Of a stretch of DNA of 64,000 bases, positions 1-9,304 are shown piece after piece. The notes below the pieces were generated by a model. That model saw only the letters and a program-made list of their open reading frames with translations, did not search any database and was not told the DNA's origin. The translations under genes and the position numbers were made by a program. Every line of letters starts with the position of its first letter. Within the stretch, counting starts at the first letter, position 1. This DNA comes from Streptomyces avermitilis MA-4680 = NBRC 14893 (GTDB lineage: Bacteria > Actinomycetota > Actinomycetes > Streptomycetales > Streptomycetaceae): NCBI RefSeq assembly GCF_000009765.2, contig NC_003155.5:2728001-2792000 (forward strand), in the 5' to 3' direction.

Positions 1-710
1 CCCGTGACCGTCCAGAACACGAAGCCCGCCGGATCGGTGAGCACAGCCGCGCCCAGCACCGGCACGATCGCCCCGGCTCCCAGCCGTACCAGGCCCGTCC
101 GTGACACACCGCCGCGGCACAGCAGCCACACCACCGGCACCAGCACCGCGCCGCCCGTCTGCTTCACCAGGAAGGCGCAGGCGACGGCCGCCCCCGCCGC
201 GCCCCATCGGCGCCGGTCCGCGCACCACATCGCGGCGGCCGTGCACGGCAGCATGAACACCTCGAAGGTCGCGGCCTGCGCGTCCTGGGGGTTGAGCCCC
301 ACGGAGGCCAGCAGATACAGGACGCCCGCCGTACGGCCCGCCCCGTCGCCCCAGCGGCGCCTCGCCAGCGACGCGAGCAGCACCGCGGTCAGCAGCTGTG
401 CCAGCACCGCGAGCACCCGCACGGAGGTGAGCGACCCGGAGCCGCACACCGCGAACGCGCCCTGGTACAGCCACGGCAGCAGCGGCGGCTTGCGGTCCAC
501 GACCGTCTCGTACAGCTCTCCGCCGCCCGCCAGCATCCGGGCCTGTACGGCGAGATAGCCCTCGTCGGGGCTCCAGAGCGGCCGTACGAACGAGGGGACG
601 CGCGTCAGACAGGCCAGCACCGTCAGCGGGGGCAGCAGCCGGCTCCAGTACCCGCGCTCCCTCCTCGGTGCGACTACGGAACGTGGTGCGTCAAGGGGCT
701 CGACGAGCAT
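1..710 (-). CDS. Membrane glycosyltransferase, GT39/ArnT-like (partial, 3' end outside window)
   Basis: This is the N-terminal part of a polytopic membrane protein that reads out of the window at position 1. About 236 codons are visible from ATG 710; an in-frame GTG at 719 is a possible alternative start. A first hydrophobic helix is followed by SPDEGYLAVQARMLAGG and VVDRKPPLLPWLY. This Asp-Glu plus 'KPPLLPWLY' pattern is typical of the first periplasmic loop of PMT/ArnT-type polyprenyl-phosphate-sugar transferases. Several Leu/Ala/Val-rich membrane segments follow. The family transfers a sugar from a lipid-phosphate carrier to a protein or lipid on the outer face of the membrane; the substrate cannot be deduced. 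The assignment to the superfamily is fairly safe, the specific role is unknown. Confidence 0.75.
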   Translation of the reverse strand, partial: MLVEPLDAPRSVVAPRRERGYWSRLLPPLTVLACLTRVPSFVRPLWSPDEGYLAVQARMLAGGGELYETVVDRKPPLLPWLYQGAFAVCGSGSLTSVRVLAVLAQLLTAVLLASLARRRWGDGAGRTAGVLYLLASVGLNPQDAQAATFEVFMLPCTAAAMWCADRRRWGAAGAAVACAFLVKQTGGAVLVPVVWLLCRGGVSRTGLVRLGAGAIVPVLGAAVLTDPAGFVFWTVT

Positions 711-806
711 ACGGAGCACGCTATCCGGCCCCGCGGTCTCCACCGAAGCGGGACATACGGGGCCGGGGCGTCGAAGACAGGGATTACTCGGTGTCGCCGA
801 CCGGGA

Positions 807-2330
807 CTACTCGATGTCGCCGCCCGACGGCGTCGGCGTCCGACCGGCCGCGGCCGCCTGCTCCCGTCCGAGGCGGCTGTGCGAGCGCCCGTACAGGAAG
901 TACACGACGAAGCCGATCACCATCCAGACCGCGAAGCGGATCCAGGTCTCGGCGGGCAGGTTCAGCATCAGCCACAGCGAGGCGAGGACCGACAGGATCG
1001 GCACCAACGGCACGAGCGGGGTGCGGAAGGCGCGGTGCAGGTCGGGGCGGGTGTGACGGAGGATGATGACGCCGATGGCGACCACCACGAAGGCGAAGAG
1101 CGTGCCGATGTTGACCAGTTCGGCCAGTTCGCTGAGGCTGGTGAAGCCCGCGACGATCGCGATGATCACGCCGAGCAGGATGGTCGGCCGGTGCGGGGTG
1201 CGGAACCTCGGGTGGACGCGGGAGAAGAACCGCGGCAGCAGTCCGTCGCGGCTCATCGCGAAGAAGACACGGGTCTGGCCGAGCAGCAGGATCATGCAGA
1301 CCGTCGTCAGACCGACGGCCGCGCCGAAGCTGATGACGCCCGCGTACCAGGGGTGTCCGGTGGCCTTGAAGGCGTCGGCGAGCGGGGCGTCGATGGAGAG
1401 CCGGGTGTACTTCTGCATGCCCGTGACGACGATCGACACGGCCACGTACAGCGTGGTGCAGATGAGGAGCGAGCCCAGGATGCCGCGCGGCATGTCCCGC
1501 TGCGGGTTCTTGGTCTCCTCGGCCGCCGTCGCCACCACGTCGAAACCGATGAAGGCGAAGAAGACGACGGAGGCGGCGGTGAAGATGCCCAGCACTCCGA
1601 AGTTGGTGGGTGCCCAGCCGAACATCAGCTGGACCAGCGGGGACTTGACTCCGCTGCCCGCCGCCACGTGCTCGGCCTTGGGGACGAACGGCTTGTAGTT
1701 GTCGCCGCTGATGAAGAAGGCACCCGCGATGATCACGATCATGACGACGGTGACCTTGATCGCGACGACCACCGTGGTGACCCGGGCGGACAGCTTCACG
1801 CCGATGACCAGGATGACGGTGAGGACGAGCACCAGCGCGGCGGCGAGGATGTCGAAGCCGAACCCGGTGGCCCCCTCGCGCCCGCTGAGGTAGTCGGGCA
1901 GATGCCAGCCCGCGTTGTCCAGGAGCGAGCGCACGTACCCCGACCAGCCGACGGCCACCACCGCCGTGCCGAGCGCGAACTCCAGCACCAGGTCCCAGCC
2001 GATGATCCAGGCGGGCAGTTCGCCGAGCGAGGCGTACGAGAAGGTGTACGCGGACCCCGCCACCGGGACCGTGGACGCGAACTCCGCGTAGCAGAGCGCC
2101 GCGAGTCCGCAGGCGATGCCCGCGGCGACGAACGCCAGCGAGACGGCAGGCCCGGCGTTCTCCTTGGCGACCTTGCCGGTGAGGACGAAGATGCCGGTAC
2201 CGATGATGACACCGACGCCGAAGACGGTCAGGTCCAACGCGGACAGGGATTTCTTGAGCGCGTGCTCAGGTTCCTCGGTGTCCTGGATCGACTGTTCGAC
2301 CTTCTTCGTCCTGAAGAGGGTGCTGCTCAC
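807..2330 (-). CDS. APC-family amino acid permease (cationic amino acid transporter type)
   Basis: A 507-residue amino acid/polyamine/organocation transporter. I place the start at GTG 2330, because GGGAGG lies 7 nt upstream and the protein then begins SSTLFRTKKVEQSI, as in homologues. A longer open frame back to 2459 runs through the dxs terminator and is not credible. The first transmembrane helix carries the APC signature GVGVIIGTGIFVLTG, and about 12 membrane segments can be traced. 'AFIGFDVVATAAEETKNPQRDMP' is the conserved cytoplasmic region of the YfnA/CAT subgroup (shown here only as family context). The substrate is probably a cationic or branched amino acid. It stands alone between the dxs terminator and the glycosyltransferase. 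Confidence 0.85.
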   Translation of the reverse strand: MSSTLFRTKKVEQSIQDTEEPEHALKKSLSALDLTVFGVGVIIGTGIFVLTGKVAKENAGPAVSLAFVAAGIACGLAALCYAEFASTVPVAGSAYTFSYASLGELPAWIIGWDLVLEFALGTAVVAVGWSGYVRSLLDNAGWHLPDYLSGREGATGFGFDILAAALVLVLTVILVIGVKLSARVTTVVVAIKVTVVMIVIIAGAFFISGDNYKPFVPKAEHVAAGSGVKSPLVQLMFGWAPTNFGVLGIFTAASVVFFAFIGFDVVATAAEETKNPQRDMPRGILGSLLICTTLYVAVSIVVTGMQKYTRLSIDAPLADAFKATGHPWYAGVISFGAAVGLTTVCMILLLGQTRVFFAMSRDGLLPRFFSRVHPRFRTPHRPTILLGVIIAIVAGFTSLSELAELVNIGTLFAFVVVAIGVIILRHTRPDLHRAFRTPLVPLVPILSVLASLWLMLNLPAETWIRFAVWMVIGFVVYFLYGRSHSRLGREQAAAAGRTPTPSGGDIE

Positions 2331-2416
2331 GGGCGTACCTCCCACGCTGCGTCGTCCCCGACATGATCGAGAGGGGGCGTGGTCCGTATGCCCCGGCACG
2401 GGGGGTGTCACGCGAA

Positions 2417-2458
2417 TGGGCCGGTTCCACCACCGTAAAGGGTGCTGAAACCGGCCCA
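2417..2458 (-). terminator. Factor-independent terminator of dxs
   Basis: The arms TGGGCCGGTT (2417-2426) and AACCGGCCCA (2449-2458) pair perfectly, with a second inner stem (CCACC/GGGTG). The hairpin begins 11 bp after the dxs stop codon and separates dxs from the permease gene downstream. It lacks a strong U tract, which is usual for Streptomyces. Confidence 0.75.
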
Positions 2459-2468
2459 CCTGGATGCG

Positions 2469-4397
2469 TCAGTCGCGCGCGGGCTCCACCGAGTCGATCT
2501 CCGCCGTCGGGCGCTCGAAGCGGCCGTCGAGCTTGGAGACGAGCCCGGTGACCTGGCGGGCGATGTCCGGCGCGGTCAGGCCGATCTCCGCCATGACCTC
2601 GCCCCGGGAGGCGTGGTCGAGGAAGCGCGGCGGGATGCCGAAGTCGCGCAGCGGTACGTCCACGCCCGCGTCGCGCAGGGCCTGCGCGATCGCCGAGCCG
2701 ACGCCGCCGACGCGGGAGTTGTCCTCGACGGTGACGACCACGCGGTGCCGCTCGGCGAGCGGGGCCATGGCCTCGTCGACGGGCTTGACCCAGCGCGGGT
2801 CGACGACGGTCGCGGAGATGCCCTGCTTGTCGAGGAGGCCGGCGATCTCCAGGCACATGGGCGCGAGGGCGCCGACGGAGACGAGGAGCACGTCCGGGGC
2901 GTCGGTGCCGGGCTCGCGCAGGACGTCCATGCCGCCGATCCGGCCCACGGCGGGGACGGCCGGGCCGACCGCGCCCTTGGAGAAGCGGACCACGGTCGGC
3001 GCGTCGTCGACGTCGACGGCCTCGCGCAGCTGGGCGCGGACCTGGTCGGCGTCACGCGGCGCGGCCAGGCGCAGGCCCGGCACGACCTGGAGGATGGACA
3101 TGTCCCACATGCCGTTGTGCGAGGCGCCGTCGGTGCCGGTGACGCCCGCGCGGTCCAGGACGAAGGTGACACCGCACTTGTGCAGGGCCACGTCCATCAG
3201 GACCTGGTCGAAGGCGCGGTTGAGGAAGGTGGCGTAGACGGCGAAGACGGGGTGCAGTCCGCCGGTGGCCAGGCCGGCCGCGGAGACGGCGGCGTGCTGC
3301 TCGGCGATGCCGACGTCGTACACCCGCTTCGGGAAGACCTTGGCGAACTTGTCGAGGCCGACCGGCTGGAGCATCGCGGCCGTGATGGCGACGATGTCCT
3401 TGCGCTCCTGGCCGAGCTTGACCATCTCCTCGCCGAACACGGAGGTCCAGTCGGCGCCGGAGGAGGCGATCGGCAGGCCCGTGTCGGGGTGGATCTTGCC
3501 GACGGCGTGGAAGCGGTCGGCCTCGTCCTGGAGGGCGGGCTGGTAGCCGCGGCCCTTCTCGGTGAGGCAGTGCACGATGACCGGGCCGCCGAAGCGCTTG
3601 GCGCGGGCGAGCGCGGACTCCAGGGCCTCGATGTCGTGGCCGTCGATCGGCCCGACGTACTTGAGGCCGAGGTCCTCGAACATGCCCTGCGGGGCGATGA
3701 AGTCCTTGAGGCCCTTCTTGGCGCCGTGCAGGGTCTCGTAGAGCGGCCTGCCGACGACCGGCGTGCGCTCCAGGAGGTCCTTGCCGCGGGCCAGGAAGCG
3801 CTCGTAGCCGTCCGTGGTGCGCAGGGTGGCCAGGTGGTTGGCGAGGCCGCCGATCGTGGGGGCGTACGAGCGCTCGTTGTCGTTCACGACGATGACGAGG
3901 GGGCGGTCCTTGGCGGCCGCGATGTTGTTCAGCGCCTCCCAGGCCATGCCGCCGGTGAGGGCGCCGTCGCCGATGACCGCGACCACGTGGTCGTCGCGTT
4001 CGAGCACCTGGTTGGCCTTGGCGAGGCCGTCGGCCCAGCCGAGGACCGTGGAGGCGTGCGAGTTCTCGATGACGTCGTGCTCGGACTCGGCCTGCGAGGG
4101 GTAGCCGGACAGGCCGCCCTTCATCTTCAACTTGGAGAAGTCCTGACGGCCGGTGAGCAGCTTGTGGACGTAGGACTGGTGCCCGGTGTCGAAGAGCACC
4201 CGGTCCTTGGGCGAGTCGAAGACGCGGTGCAGGGCGATGGTGAGCTCGACCACGCCGAGGTTGGGGCCGAGGTGGCCGCCGGTCTTGGAGACGGCGTCGA
4301 CGAGGAAGGTCCGGATCTCCTCTGCCAGCTGGTCCAGCTGCTCCAGGCTGAGCCGGTCCAGATCGCGCGGTCCCCTGATGCGGGTCAGCAGCGGCAC
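2469..4397 (-). CDS. dxs: 1-deoxy-D-xylulose-5-phosphate synthase
   Basis: A 642-residue thiamine-diphosphate enzyme that condenses pyruvate with glyceraldehyde 3-phosphate to DXP, the first step of the MEP isoprenoid pathway and a source of thiamine and pyridoxal precursors. It is cytosolic. Family hallmarks are [14 protein letters not shown] near residue 41, the ThDP/Mg motif [16 protein letters not shown] at 143-158, the central [18 protein letters not shown], and the C-terminal transketolase domain. The length is normal. The gene has its own terminator at 2417-2458, and the next gene upstream ends with two hairpins, so it is likely monocistronic. From memory this position corresponds to SCO6013 in S. 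coelicolor. Confidence 0.96.
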   Translation of the reverse strand: MPLLTRIRGPRDLDRLSLEQLDQLAEEIRTFLVDAVSKTGGHLGPNLGVVELTIALHRVFDSPKDRVLFDTGHQSYVHKLLTGRQDFSKLKMKGGLSGYPSQAESEHDVIENSHASTVLGWADGLAKANQVLERDDHVVAVIGDGALTGGMAWEALNNIAAAKDRPLVIVVNDNERSYAPTIGGLANHLATLRTTDGYERFLARGKDLLERTPVVGRPLYETLHGAKKGLKDFIAPQGMFEDLGLKYVGPIDGHDIEALESALARAKRFGGPVIVHCLTEKGRGYQPALQDEADRFHAVGKIHPDTGLPIASSGADWTSVFGEEMVKLGQERKDIVAITAAMLQPVGLDKFAKVFPKRVYDVGIAEQHAAVSAAGLATGGLHPVFAVYATFLNRAFDQVLMDVALHKCGVTFVLDRAGVTGTDGASHNGMWDMSILQVVPGLRLAAPRDADQVRAQLREAVDVDDAPTVVRFSKGAVGPAVPAVGRIGGMDVLREPGTDAPDVLLVSVGALAPMCLEIAGLLDKQGISATVVDPRWVKPVDEAMAPLAERHRVVVTVEDNSRVGGVGSAIAQALRDAGVDVPLRDFGIPPRFLDHASRGEVMAEIGLTAPDIARQVTGLVSKLDGRFERPTAEIDSVEPARD

Positions 4398-4530
4398 CCG
4401 TGCCTCCTTGCAGTAGAGCTGTTCGAGCTGTTGCCGGGTCCGTCGAGTCTAATGTTCCGTTGTGCCGGGTGGCGTCCGGCCCCGGCCACGTACACCATAC
4501 GATCGGCCGGAATCGTTCGGACACGGCTGC

Positions 4531-4596
4531 GCCCGGCACCGCCATTGGTGCCGGGCACAGGTCCGGGAGGGGGCCCCGCAGGACGCGCGGGGCCCC
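4531..4596 (-). terminator. Tandem hairpins after xylH
   Basis: Two perfect hairpins follow the xylH stop. GGGGCCCCGC (4570-4579) pairs with GCGGGGCCCC (4587-4596), and GCCCGGCACC (4531-4540) pairs with GGTGCCGGGC (4547-4556). Together they would end xylFGH transcription before dxs. Confidence 0.75.
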
Positions 4597-4613
4597 GGTG
4601 TTCGGCGGAGCGC

Positions 4614-5906
4614 TTACGCGCGGCCCGCCGACTTCTGGGTCTTGCGGGTGACCGCGTCGATGACGACGGTCGCGAGGAGTACACCACCGGTGATCATGTA
4701 CTGGACCGGCGAGGCGATGCCCTGAAGGGCCAGGCCGTACTGGATCGAGACGATGACCAGCACACCGAGCAGCGCGTTCCAGGTGCGGCCGCGGCCGCCG
4801 AACAGGCTGGTACCGCCGATGACGGCCGCCGCGATGGCGTTCATCAGGAGGTCACCGGCACCGGCACCCTGGTTCGCCGAGGCGATCTTGGAGGCGATGA
4901 ACAGACCGCCGATGGCGGCGAAGGTGCCGGAGATCGCGTAGACCGAGATACGGACCGCGGCGACGTTGATACCGGCACGGCGGGACGCCTCGATGCTGCC
5001 GCCGAGCGCGAAGATCTTGCGGCCGTACGCGGTGCGGCGCAGCACGAAGTCCGTGATCACCAGGACCGCCAGGAACAGGACGACGGCCAGCGGCAGGCCC
5101 TTGTACTGGTTGAAGACGGCGGCGGCGGCGAAGGCCACCACGGCGAGGAGCACCGTACGGACGATGATCTCGCTCAGCGGACGGGACGGCACCCCCGCGG
5201 CCTCACGGCGGCGGTTGTCGAAGAACGTGGTGAGGAAGAAGACCGCCACGGCGAACACGGCGAGACCGTAGGCCGCCGCCACGTCGCTGAAGTAGTAACC
5301 GCTCAGCTTGGCCACCAGGCCGGAGCTGTCCAGGTTGATCGTGCCGTTGCTGCCGAGGATCTGGAGCATGAAGCCGTTCCAGAACAGCAGACCCGCCAGG
5401 GTGACGGCGAAGGCCGGCACACCGATGCGCGCGAAGACGAAGCCGTGGATGGCGCCCGCGACCGTACCCGTGAGGATGGCGAGAATCAGCGCCAGCCACT
5501 CGGGCATGCCGTGGGTGACGTTGAGGACCGCGAAGGCGGCGCCCGCGACACCGCTGACGGAACCGACGGAGAGGTCGATCTCGCCGAGCAGCAGCACGAA
5601 GACGATGCCGACGGCGATCATGCCGGTACCGACCATCGCCACGGAGATGTCGGAGAGGTTGCCCGCGGTGAGGAAGTTCGAGTTCAGGCTCGCGAAGATC
5701 GCCCAGATGATGATCAAGCCGACGACGACCGGGAGGGAGCCCAGGTCACCGGCGCGGATCTTCCGCTTGAACTCGGAGATGTAGCCGGCGAAGCCTCGTT
5801 CGCGCACGAGCAGCCGGGGGTCGACGGCGACGTCCGATCCCGCGGCCGCCTCCGGGTTCTCGACGGCGGCCTGGTCCGCGGTCGCGGAGGTCTTTTCGAT
5901 GCTCAC
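4614..5906 (-). CDS. xylH: Sugar ABC transporter permease, XylH-type
   Basis: A 430-residue member of the BPD_transp_2 permease family, the single membrane component of xylose/ribose-class importers. An N-terminal cytoplasmic tail of about 50 residues is followed by about ten hydrophobic helices. The family loop appears as 'RRTAYGRKIFALGGSIEASRRAGIN' (EAA-like region contacting the ATPase). It overlaps the upstream ATPase gene by 4 bp (ATGA), so the two are translationally coupled. With the ATPase and binding protein it forms a complete high-affinity pentose importer next to rok7B7. Two strong hairpins end the operon. The xylose assignment rests on gene order and family resemblance. Confidence 0.88.
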   Translation of the reverse strand: MSIEKTSATADQAAVENPEAAAGSDVAVDPRLLVRERGFAGYISEFKRKIRAGDLGSLPVVVGLIIIWAIFASLNSNFLTAGNLSDISVAMVGTGMIAVGIVFVLLLGEIDLSVGSVSGVAGAAFAVLNVTHGMPEWLALILAILTGTVAGAIHGFVFARIGVPAFAVTLAGLLFWNGFMLQILGSNGTINLDSSGLVAKLSGYYFSDVAAAYGLAVFAVAVFFLTTFFDNRRREAAGVPSRPLSEIIVRTVLLAVVAFAAAAVFNQYKGLPLAVVLFLAVLVITDFVLRRTAYGRKIFALGGSIEASRRAGINVAAVRISVYAISGTFAAIGGLFIASKIASANQGAGAGDLLMNAIAAAVIGGTSLFGGRGRTWNALLGVLVIVSIQYGLALQGIASPVQYMITGGVLLATVVIDAVTRKTQKSAGRA

Positions 5907-6682
5907 TTCTGAGCCTCCCCGTTGCGGGCCGCACGACGGGTCACGGCGTTGTCCGTGGCACCCGTGATGGCGGAGATGATCTCTTCCTGCGAGGTCGACT
6001 TGACCTCGAAGACGCCGTTGTTGCGCCCCAGGCGCAGAACGGCGACCTTGTCGGCCACGGCCTTCACGTCAGCCATGTTGTGGCTGATGAGGATGACCGC
6101 GTGACCGCGCTCGCGCAGCCGCTCCACCAGGTCGAGGACCTGTGCGGTCTGCTCGACACCGAGGGCCGCGGTGGGCTCGTCGAGGATGACCAGCTTGGGC
6201 TCGCCGAGCATGGAGCGGGCGATGGCCACGGTCTGGCGCTGACCGCCGGAGAGCGAGGCGATCGGGATGCGCACGCTGGGGATGCGGATCGACAGCGTGG
6301 TGAGCAGCTCACGGGAGCGGCGCTCCATCTCGACCTCGTCCAGGATGCCGCGCTTGCGCAGCTCCCGGCCCAGGTAGAGGTTGCCGACCACGTCGATGTT
6401 GTCGCACAGCGCGAGGTCCTGGTAGACCGTCGCGATGCCCAGGTTCTGGGCGTCGTGCGGCTTGTTGATCTGTACGGCCTTGCCGTCCCACTCGATGACG
6501 CCCTCATCGATGGGATGCACGCCGGCGATCGTCTTGACCAGCGTGGACTTTCCGGCGCCGTTGTCGCCCACCAGGGCGACCACTTCACCGGCGTGGATCT
6601 CAAGCTCTACGTCGGTGAGCGCCTGGACGGCACCGAACCGCTTGGAGACCCCGCGCAACGCCAGCACGGGCGTAGCGGACAC
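5903..6682 (-). CDS. xylG: Sugar ABC transporter ATP-binding protein, XylG-type
   Basis: A single-domain ABC ATPase of 259 residues energising the pentose importer. Walker A is GDNGAGKST, the signature is LSGGQRQ, Walker B is LVILDEPTAAL and the switch is 'LISHN'. E. coli XylG/RbsA have two fused cassettes; this one has only one, as is usual in actinobacteria. I choose GTG 6682 as start because AAGGAG lies 9 nt upstream. The ATG at 6691 directly abuts that ribosome site with no spacing. It follows xylF after a 190-bp gap with a strong inverted repeat and overlaps xylH by 4 bp. Confidence 0.88.
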   Translation of the reverse strand: MSATPVLALRGVSKRFGAVQALTDVELEIHAGEVVALVGDNGAGKSTLVKTIAGVHPIDEGVIEWDGKAVQINKPHDAQNLGIATVYQDLALCDNIDVVGNLYLGRELRKRGILDEVEMERRSRELLTTLSIRIPSVRIPIASLSGGQRQTVAIARSMLGEPKLVILDEPTAALGVEQTAQVLDLVERLRERGHAVILISHNMADVKAVADKVAVLRLGRNNGVFEVKSTSQEEIISAITGATDNAVTRRAARNGEAQK

Positions 6683-6812
6683 GTGAACCATCTCCTTCGC
6701 CGCCTGACCCGGCGGGAGGTTGTGCAGAAGTTTGGAGGGGGAGTTCCGTCCGGCGCCCCGCCCTAGCTTTGCGGGGCTGATGGATGCGGGGCGCCGGAGG
6801 GGCTTGGAGCAG

Positions 6813-6867
6813 GCACGTCCCGAACGGGAATCCGGGGGCGAATTCCCGTACGCGGTAAGGGACGTGC
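6813..6867 (-). promoter_or_regulatory. Large intercistronic hairpin between xylF and xylG
   Basis: Nested inverted repeats: GCACGTCCC (6813-6821) pairs with GGGACGTGC (6859-6867), and inside it ACGGGAAT (6824-6831) pairs with ATTCCCGT (6842-6849). It lies immediately downstream of the xylF stop. In binding-protein operons such a structure commonly stabilises the 5' cistron transcript or partially terminates, giving excess binding protein over membrane components. That role is inferred. Confidence 0.65.
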
Positions 6868-6873
6868 AGCTGC

Positions 6874-7983
6874 TTACTCGAGACCGATGCTGTCGCAGGC
6901 CTTCTTGTACTTCGCCGTGCAGATGTCGGCGACCGTGTAGAAGCCTTCCTTGATGACCGTGTCCTTGATGTTGTCCTTGGTCAGCGAGATGACCGGGACG
7001 ATGACCGACGGGACCTGCTTGGTGGTCGGGCTGTCGACCTTGCTCGTGGCGATGGAGTCGAGCTTCTCGCCCTTGCCGAGCGCGACGGCCATCTTGGCGA
7101 CCACGGCGGCCTCCTGCGGGTAGGACTTGTACACGCTCATGTACTGGTCACCCGTGACGATGCGCTGCACACCGGCGAGCTCGGCGTCCTGGCCGGTGAC
7201 CGGGACGGAGATGCCCGCGGACTTGAGCGCCTGGATGATGCCGCCTGCCATGCCGTCGTTGGCGGAGTAGACGCCGACGATGTTCTTCTTGCCGAGGGCG
7301 GAGATGGCGCCCTCCATGTTGGCGTTGGCGTTCTCCGGCTTCCACTCCTTGGTGTCGTACGACTTCGCGATGTCGACCTTGCCCTTGAGCTCGGCAAGCG
7401 CGCCCTTCTTGAAGAAGGCGGCGTTCGGGTCGGTGATCGCGCCGTTCATCATGACGATCTTGGCGGAGGGCTTGGCCTTGGAGCCCAGCGCCTTCAGGAG
7501 GGCCTTGCCCTGGGCGTGGCCGACCTCTTCGTTGTCGAAGGAGGTGTAGGCGTCGATCGGGCCCTCGGCCAGGCGGTCGTACGCGACGACCGGGATGCCG
7601 GCGTCCTTGGCCTTCTTGACCGAGTTGGCGATCGCCTTGGCGTCCACCGCGTCCACGATCAGCACGTCCACCTTGTTGGTGACCATCGTGTCGACCTGCT
7701 GGCTCTGCGTGGTGGCGTCCTGCTTGGCGTTGGCGTAGACGACCTTGCCCTTGCCATTGGTCAGGTCCGCGACCTGCTTCTTGATGATCGGGTAGTCGAA
7801 CTTCTCGTAACGCGCGGTCTGGTTCTCCGGAAGGAGCAGGCCGACCGTGATCGCGTCGCCCTTCTTCGAGCTCGAGGTGTCGCTGTCACCCTTGGATTCC
7901 TTGGCACTGCCACAGGCGGCCAGCGAAACGGCCATCGCACCAGCGGCAACAGCAACGGCGGCACGACGCATACGCGTGTTCAC
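6874..7983 (-). CDS. xylF: Sugar-binding lipoprotein of ABC transporter, XylF-type
   Basis: A 369-residue periplasmic-binding-protein-like lipoprotein. The N-terminus MNTRMRRAAVAVAAGAMAVS plus lipobox LAAC gives a lipidated Cys24, followed by a Ser/Lys/Asp-rich linker. The mature part is a type I (ribose/xylose class) binding fold, with motifs such as VDVLIVDAVDAKAIA, GIPVVAYDRL and VPVTGQDAELAGVQRI. It starts at GTG 7983 with GGGAGG 8 nt upstream. It is the first gene of the transport operon, 121 bp downstream of rok7B7 on the same strand, and captures xylose or a related pentose for the XylGH membrane complex. Confidence 0.88.
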   Translation of the reverse strand: MNTRMRRAAVAVAAGAMAVSLAACGSAKESKGDSDTSSSKKGDAITVGLLLPENQTARYEKFDYPIIKKQVADLTNGKGKVVYANAKQDATTQSQQVDTMVTNKVDVLIVDAVDAKAIANSVKKAKDAGIPVVAYDRLAEGPIDAYTSFDNEEVGHAQGKALLKALGSKAKPSAKIVMMNGAITDPNAAFFKKGALAELKGKVDIAKSYDTKEWKPENANANMEGAISALGKKNIVGVYSANDGMAGGIIQALKSAGISVPVTGQDAELAGVQRIVTGDQYMSVYKSYPQEAAVVAKMAVALGKGEKLDSIATSKVDSPTTKQVPSVIVPVISLTKDNIKDTVIKEGFYTVADICTAKYKKACDSIGLE

Positions 7984-8063
7984 TTCAGAAACCTCCCTGA
8001 CGAGGCCGCGACGTTGCGGCCGAGGTGGCTGGAAGTCAACTCGGCCACACGTGCGACGTCAAG

Positions 8064-8097
8064 AAGTAAATACTTAACGAGATGGCAACGGTGCCAT
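8064..8097. promoter_or_regulatory. Palindromes in the xylF leader, candidate regulator sites
   Basis: Two symmetric sequences sit between rok7B7 and xylF. An AT-rich element AAGTAAATACTT (8064-8075) has 5-bp perfect arms, and ATGGCA-ACGG-TGCCAT lies at 8082-8097. The AT-rich one stands out in this GC-rich DNA and is about 85 bp upstream of the xylF start. A TTGACG, a possible -35, lies on the minus strand next to it. It is a plausible operator for the neighbouring ROK regulator, but I have no direct proof. Confidence 0.45.
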
Positions 8098-8104
8098 GCG
8101 TTCT

Positions 8105-9304
8105 CTAAGTGAAGGCAGGGGTGGCCGCGGAAAGCGTGCCATCCAAAAGGGTCGAATCGCCCATCTCGCTCAACGCGAGAGCGAGCGCTCCGAGCACCTC
8201 GGCGCGGCCCCCAAGTGCCCCTGGAAGCACCGAGAGTTGACGTGCGGCGCTGGGGATCGCATACCGGCTGACAGACTCCCTGATGGGCCCCAGGACCAGC
8301 TCCCCGGCCTCGGCGAGATCGCCGCCGAGGACCACCCTGCTGGGGTTGAGCAGATTGCAGAGATTGGCGACTCCGCTGCCGATGTGACGGCCGACGTCGG
8401 CGATCACCCGCCGGCATCCCGGATCGCCGTCCCGCGCCAGCCTGACCACGCCTTCCATGGTCAGATCGGTGCCGTGACTGGACTGGAGGAGCGGCAGCAC
8501 ATAGCGCGCCGCCGTGAAGGTCTCGAGGCAGCCGCGGTTGCCGCAGCGGCAGACGGGGCCTGATTCATCGAGAGTGATATGGCCGATTTCGCCCGCTGTG
8601 CCGCCGGGGCCGCGGTAGATCTTGCCGCTGATCACCAGCCCGGCCCCGACACCGCTCGCCACCTTGATGTACGCCAGGTCCTTGACCCCCCGGCCACTGC
8701 CCCAGACCAGCTCGCCCAGGGCGCCCAGGTTGGCGTCGTTGTCCACGTACACGGGCACGCCGAGCCGCCCCCGCAGCTCCTCGGCGGGCTTCGCGCCGGT
8801 CCAGCCCGGCAGGATGGAGGTGGAGCCGAGGGTGCCCGACTCGACATCGATCGGGCCCGGCACACCGAGGCCCACGCCCGCGATCTTGGACCGGTCGACC
8901 CCGGTTGCCGCGATCAGGCGGCTGACCAGCTCTTCCGCCCGGTCGAAGCCCTGTGCGGCGGAGGCGTCCACATCGAGCGGCTCGGACTCCTCGGCGAGCA
9001 CCTGGTGGGCCAGGTTTCCGACCGCGACGCGTAGATGCGTATGCCCGAAGTCGACGCCGATGACAATGCCGGCGTCGCCGCTGAGGGAGACGCTGCGGGC
9101 CCTGCGGCCACCCGCCGACGTGGGCGTGACCTCGACGGTCCCGCCGTCCTTGAGCTCCCGCACGATATTGGAGACCGTCGCCGCGGACAGGCCCGTCGTC
9201 CTCGCGATCTCCGCCTGCGTGAGCGACCCGGCAAGGCGCACCGCACGTACGACGCGCTCCAGATTGGCTCGATGCAGGGACGACTGCGACCCCGGAGTCT
9301 CCAC
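8105..9304 (-). CDS. rok7B7: ROK-family transcriptional regulator Rok7B7
   Basis: A 399-residue repressor/activator of the NagC/XylR class. The N-terminal winged helix-turn-helix (SLTQAEIARTTGLSAATVSN) is followed by an actin-like ROK sugar-kinase domain with VIGVDFGHTHLRVAVG. The zinc-binding motif is CRCGNRGCLE. I start it at GTG 9304, with GGGAGG 5 nt upstream, rather than the longer frame to 9355. It lies between ngcEFG and xylFGH, the same order I recall around SCO6008 of S. coelicolor. Rok7B7 was reported there to affect xylose transport, carbon catabolite repression and antibiotic production. It probably controls the adjacent xylFGH genes. Confidence 0.87.
   Translation of the reverse strand: METPGSQSSLHRANLERVVRAVRLAGSLTQAEIARTTGLSAATVSNIVRELKDGGTVEVTPTSAGGRRARSVSLSGDAGIVIGVDFGHTHLRVAVGNLAHQVLAEESEPLDVDASAAQGFDRAEELVSRLIAATGVDRSKIAGVGLGVPGPIDVESGTLGSTSILPGWTGAKPAEELRGRLGVPVYVDNDANLGALGELVWGSGRGVKDLAYIKVASGVGAGLVISGKIYRGPGGTAGEIGHITLDESGPVCRCGNRGCLETFTAARYVLPLLQSSHGTDLTMEGVVRLARDGDPGCRRVIADVGRHIGSGVANLCNLLNPSRVVLGGDLAEAGELVLGPIRESVSRYAIPSAARQLSVLPGALGGRAEVLGALALALSEMGDSTLLDGTLSAATPAFT

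Noticed and set aside
2442..5912. An 1156-codon open frame on the plus strand
   Set aside because: It is antisense to dxs and xylH. Its product is low-complexity Asp/Gly/Glu/Val sequence with no domains, whereas the opposite strand encodes full-length known proteins.
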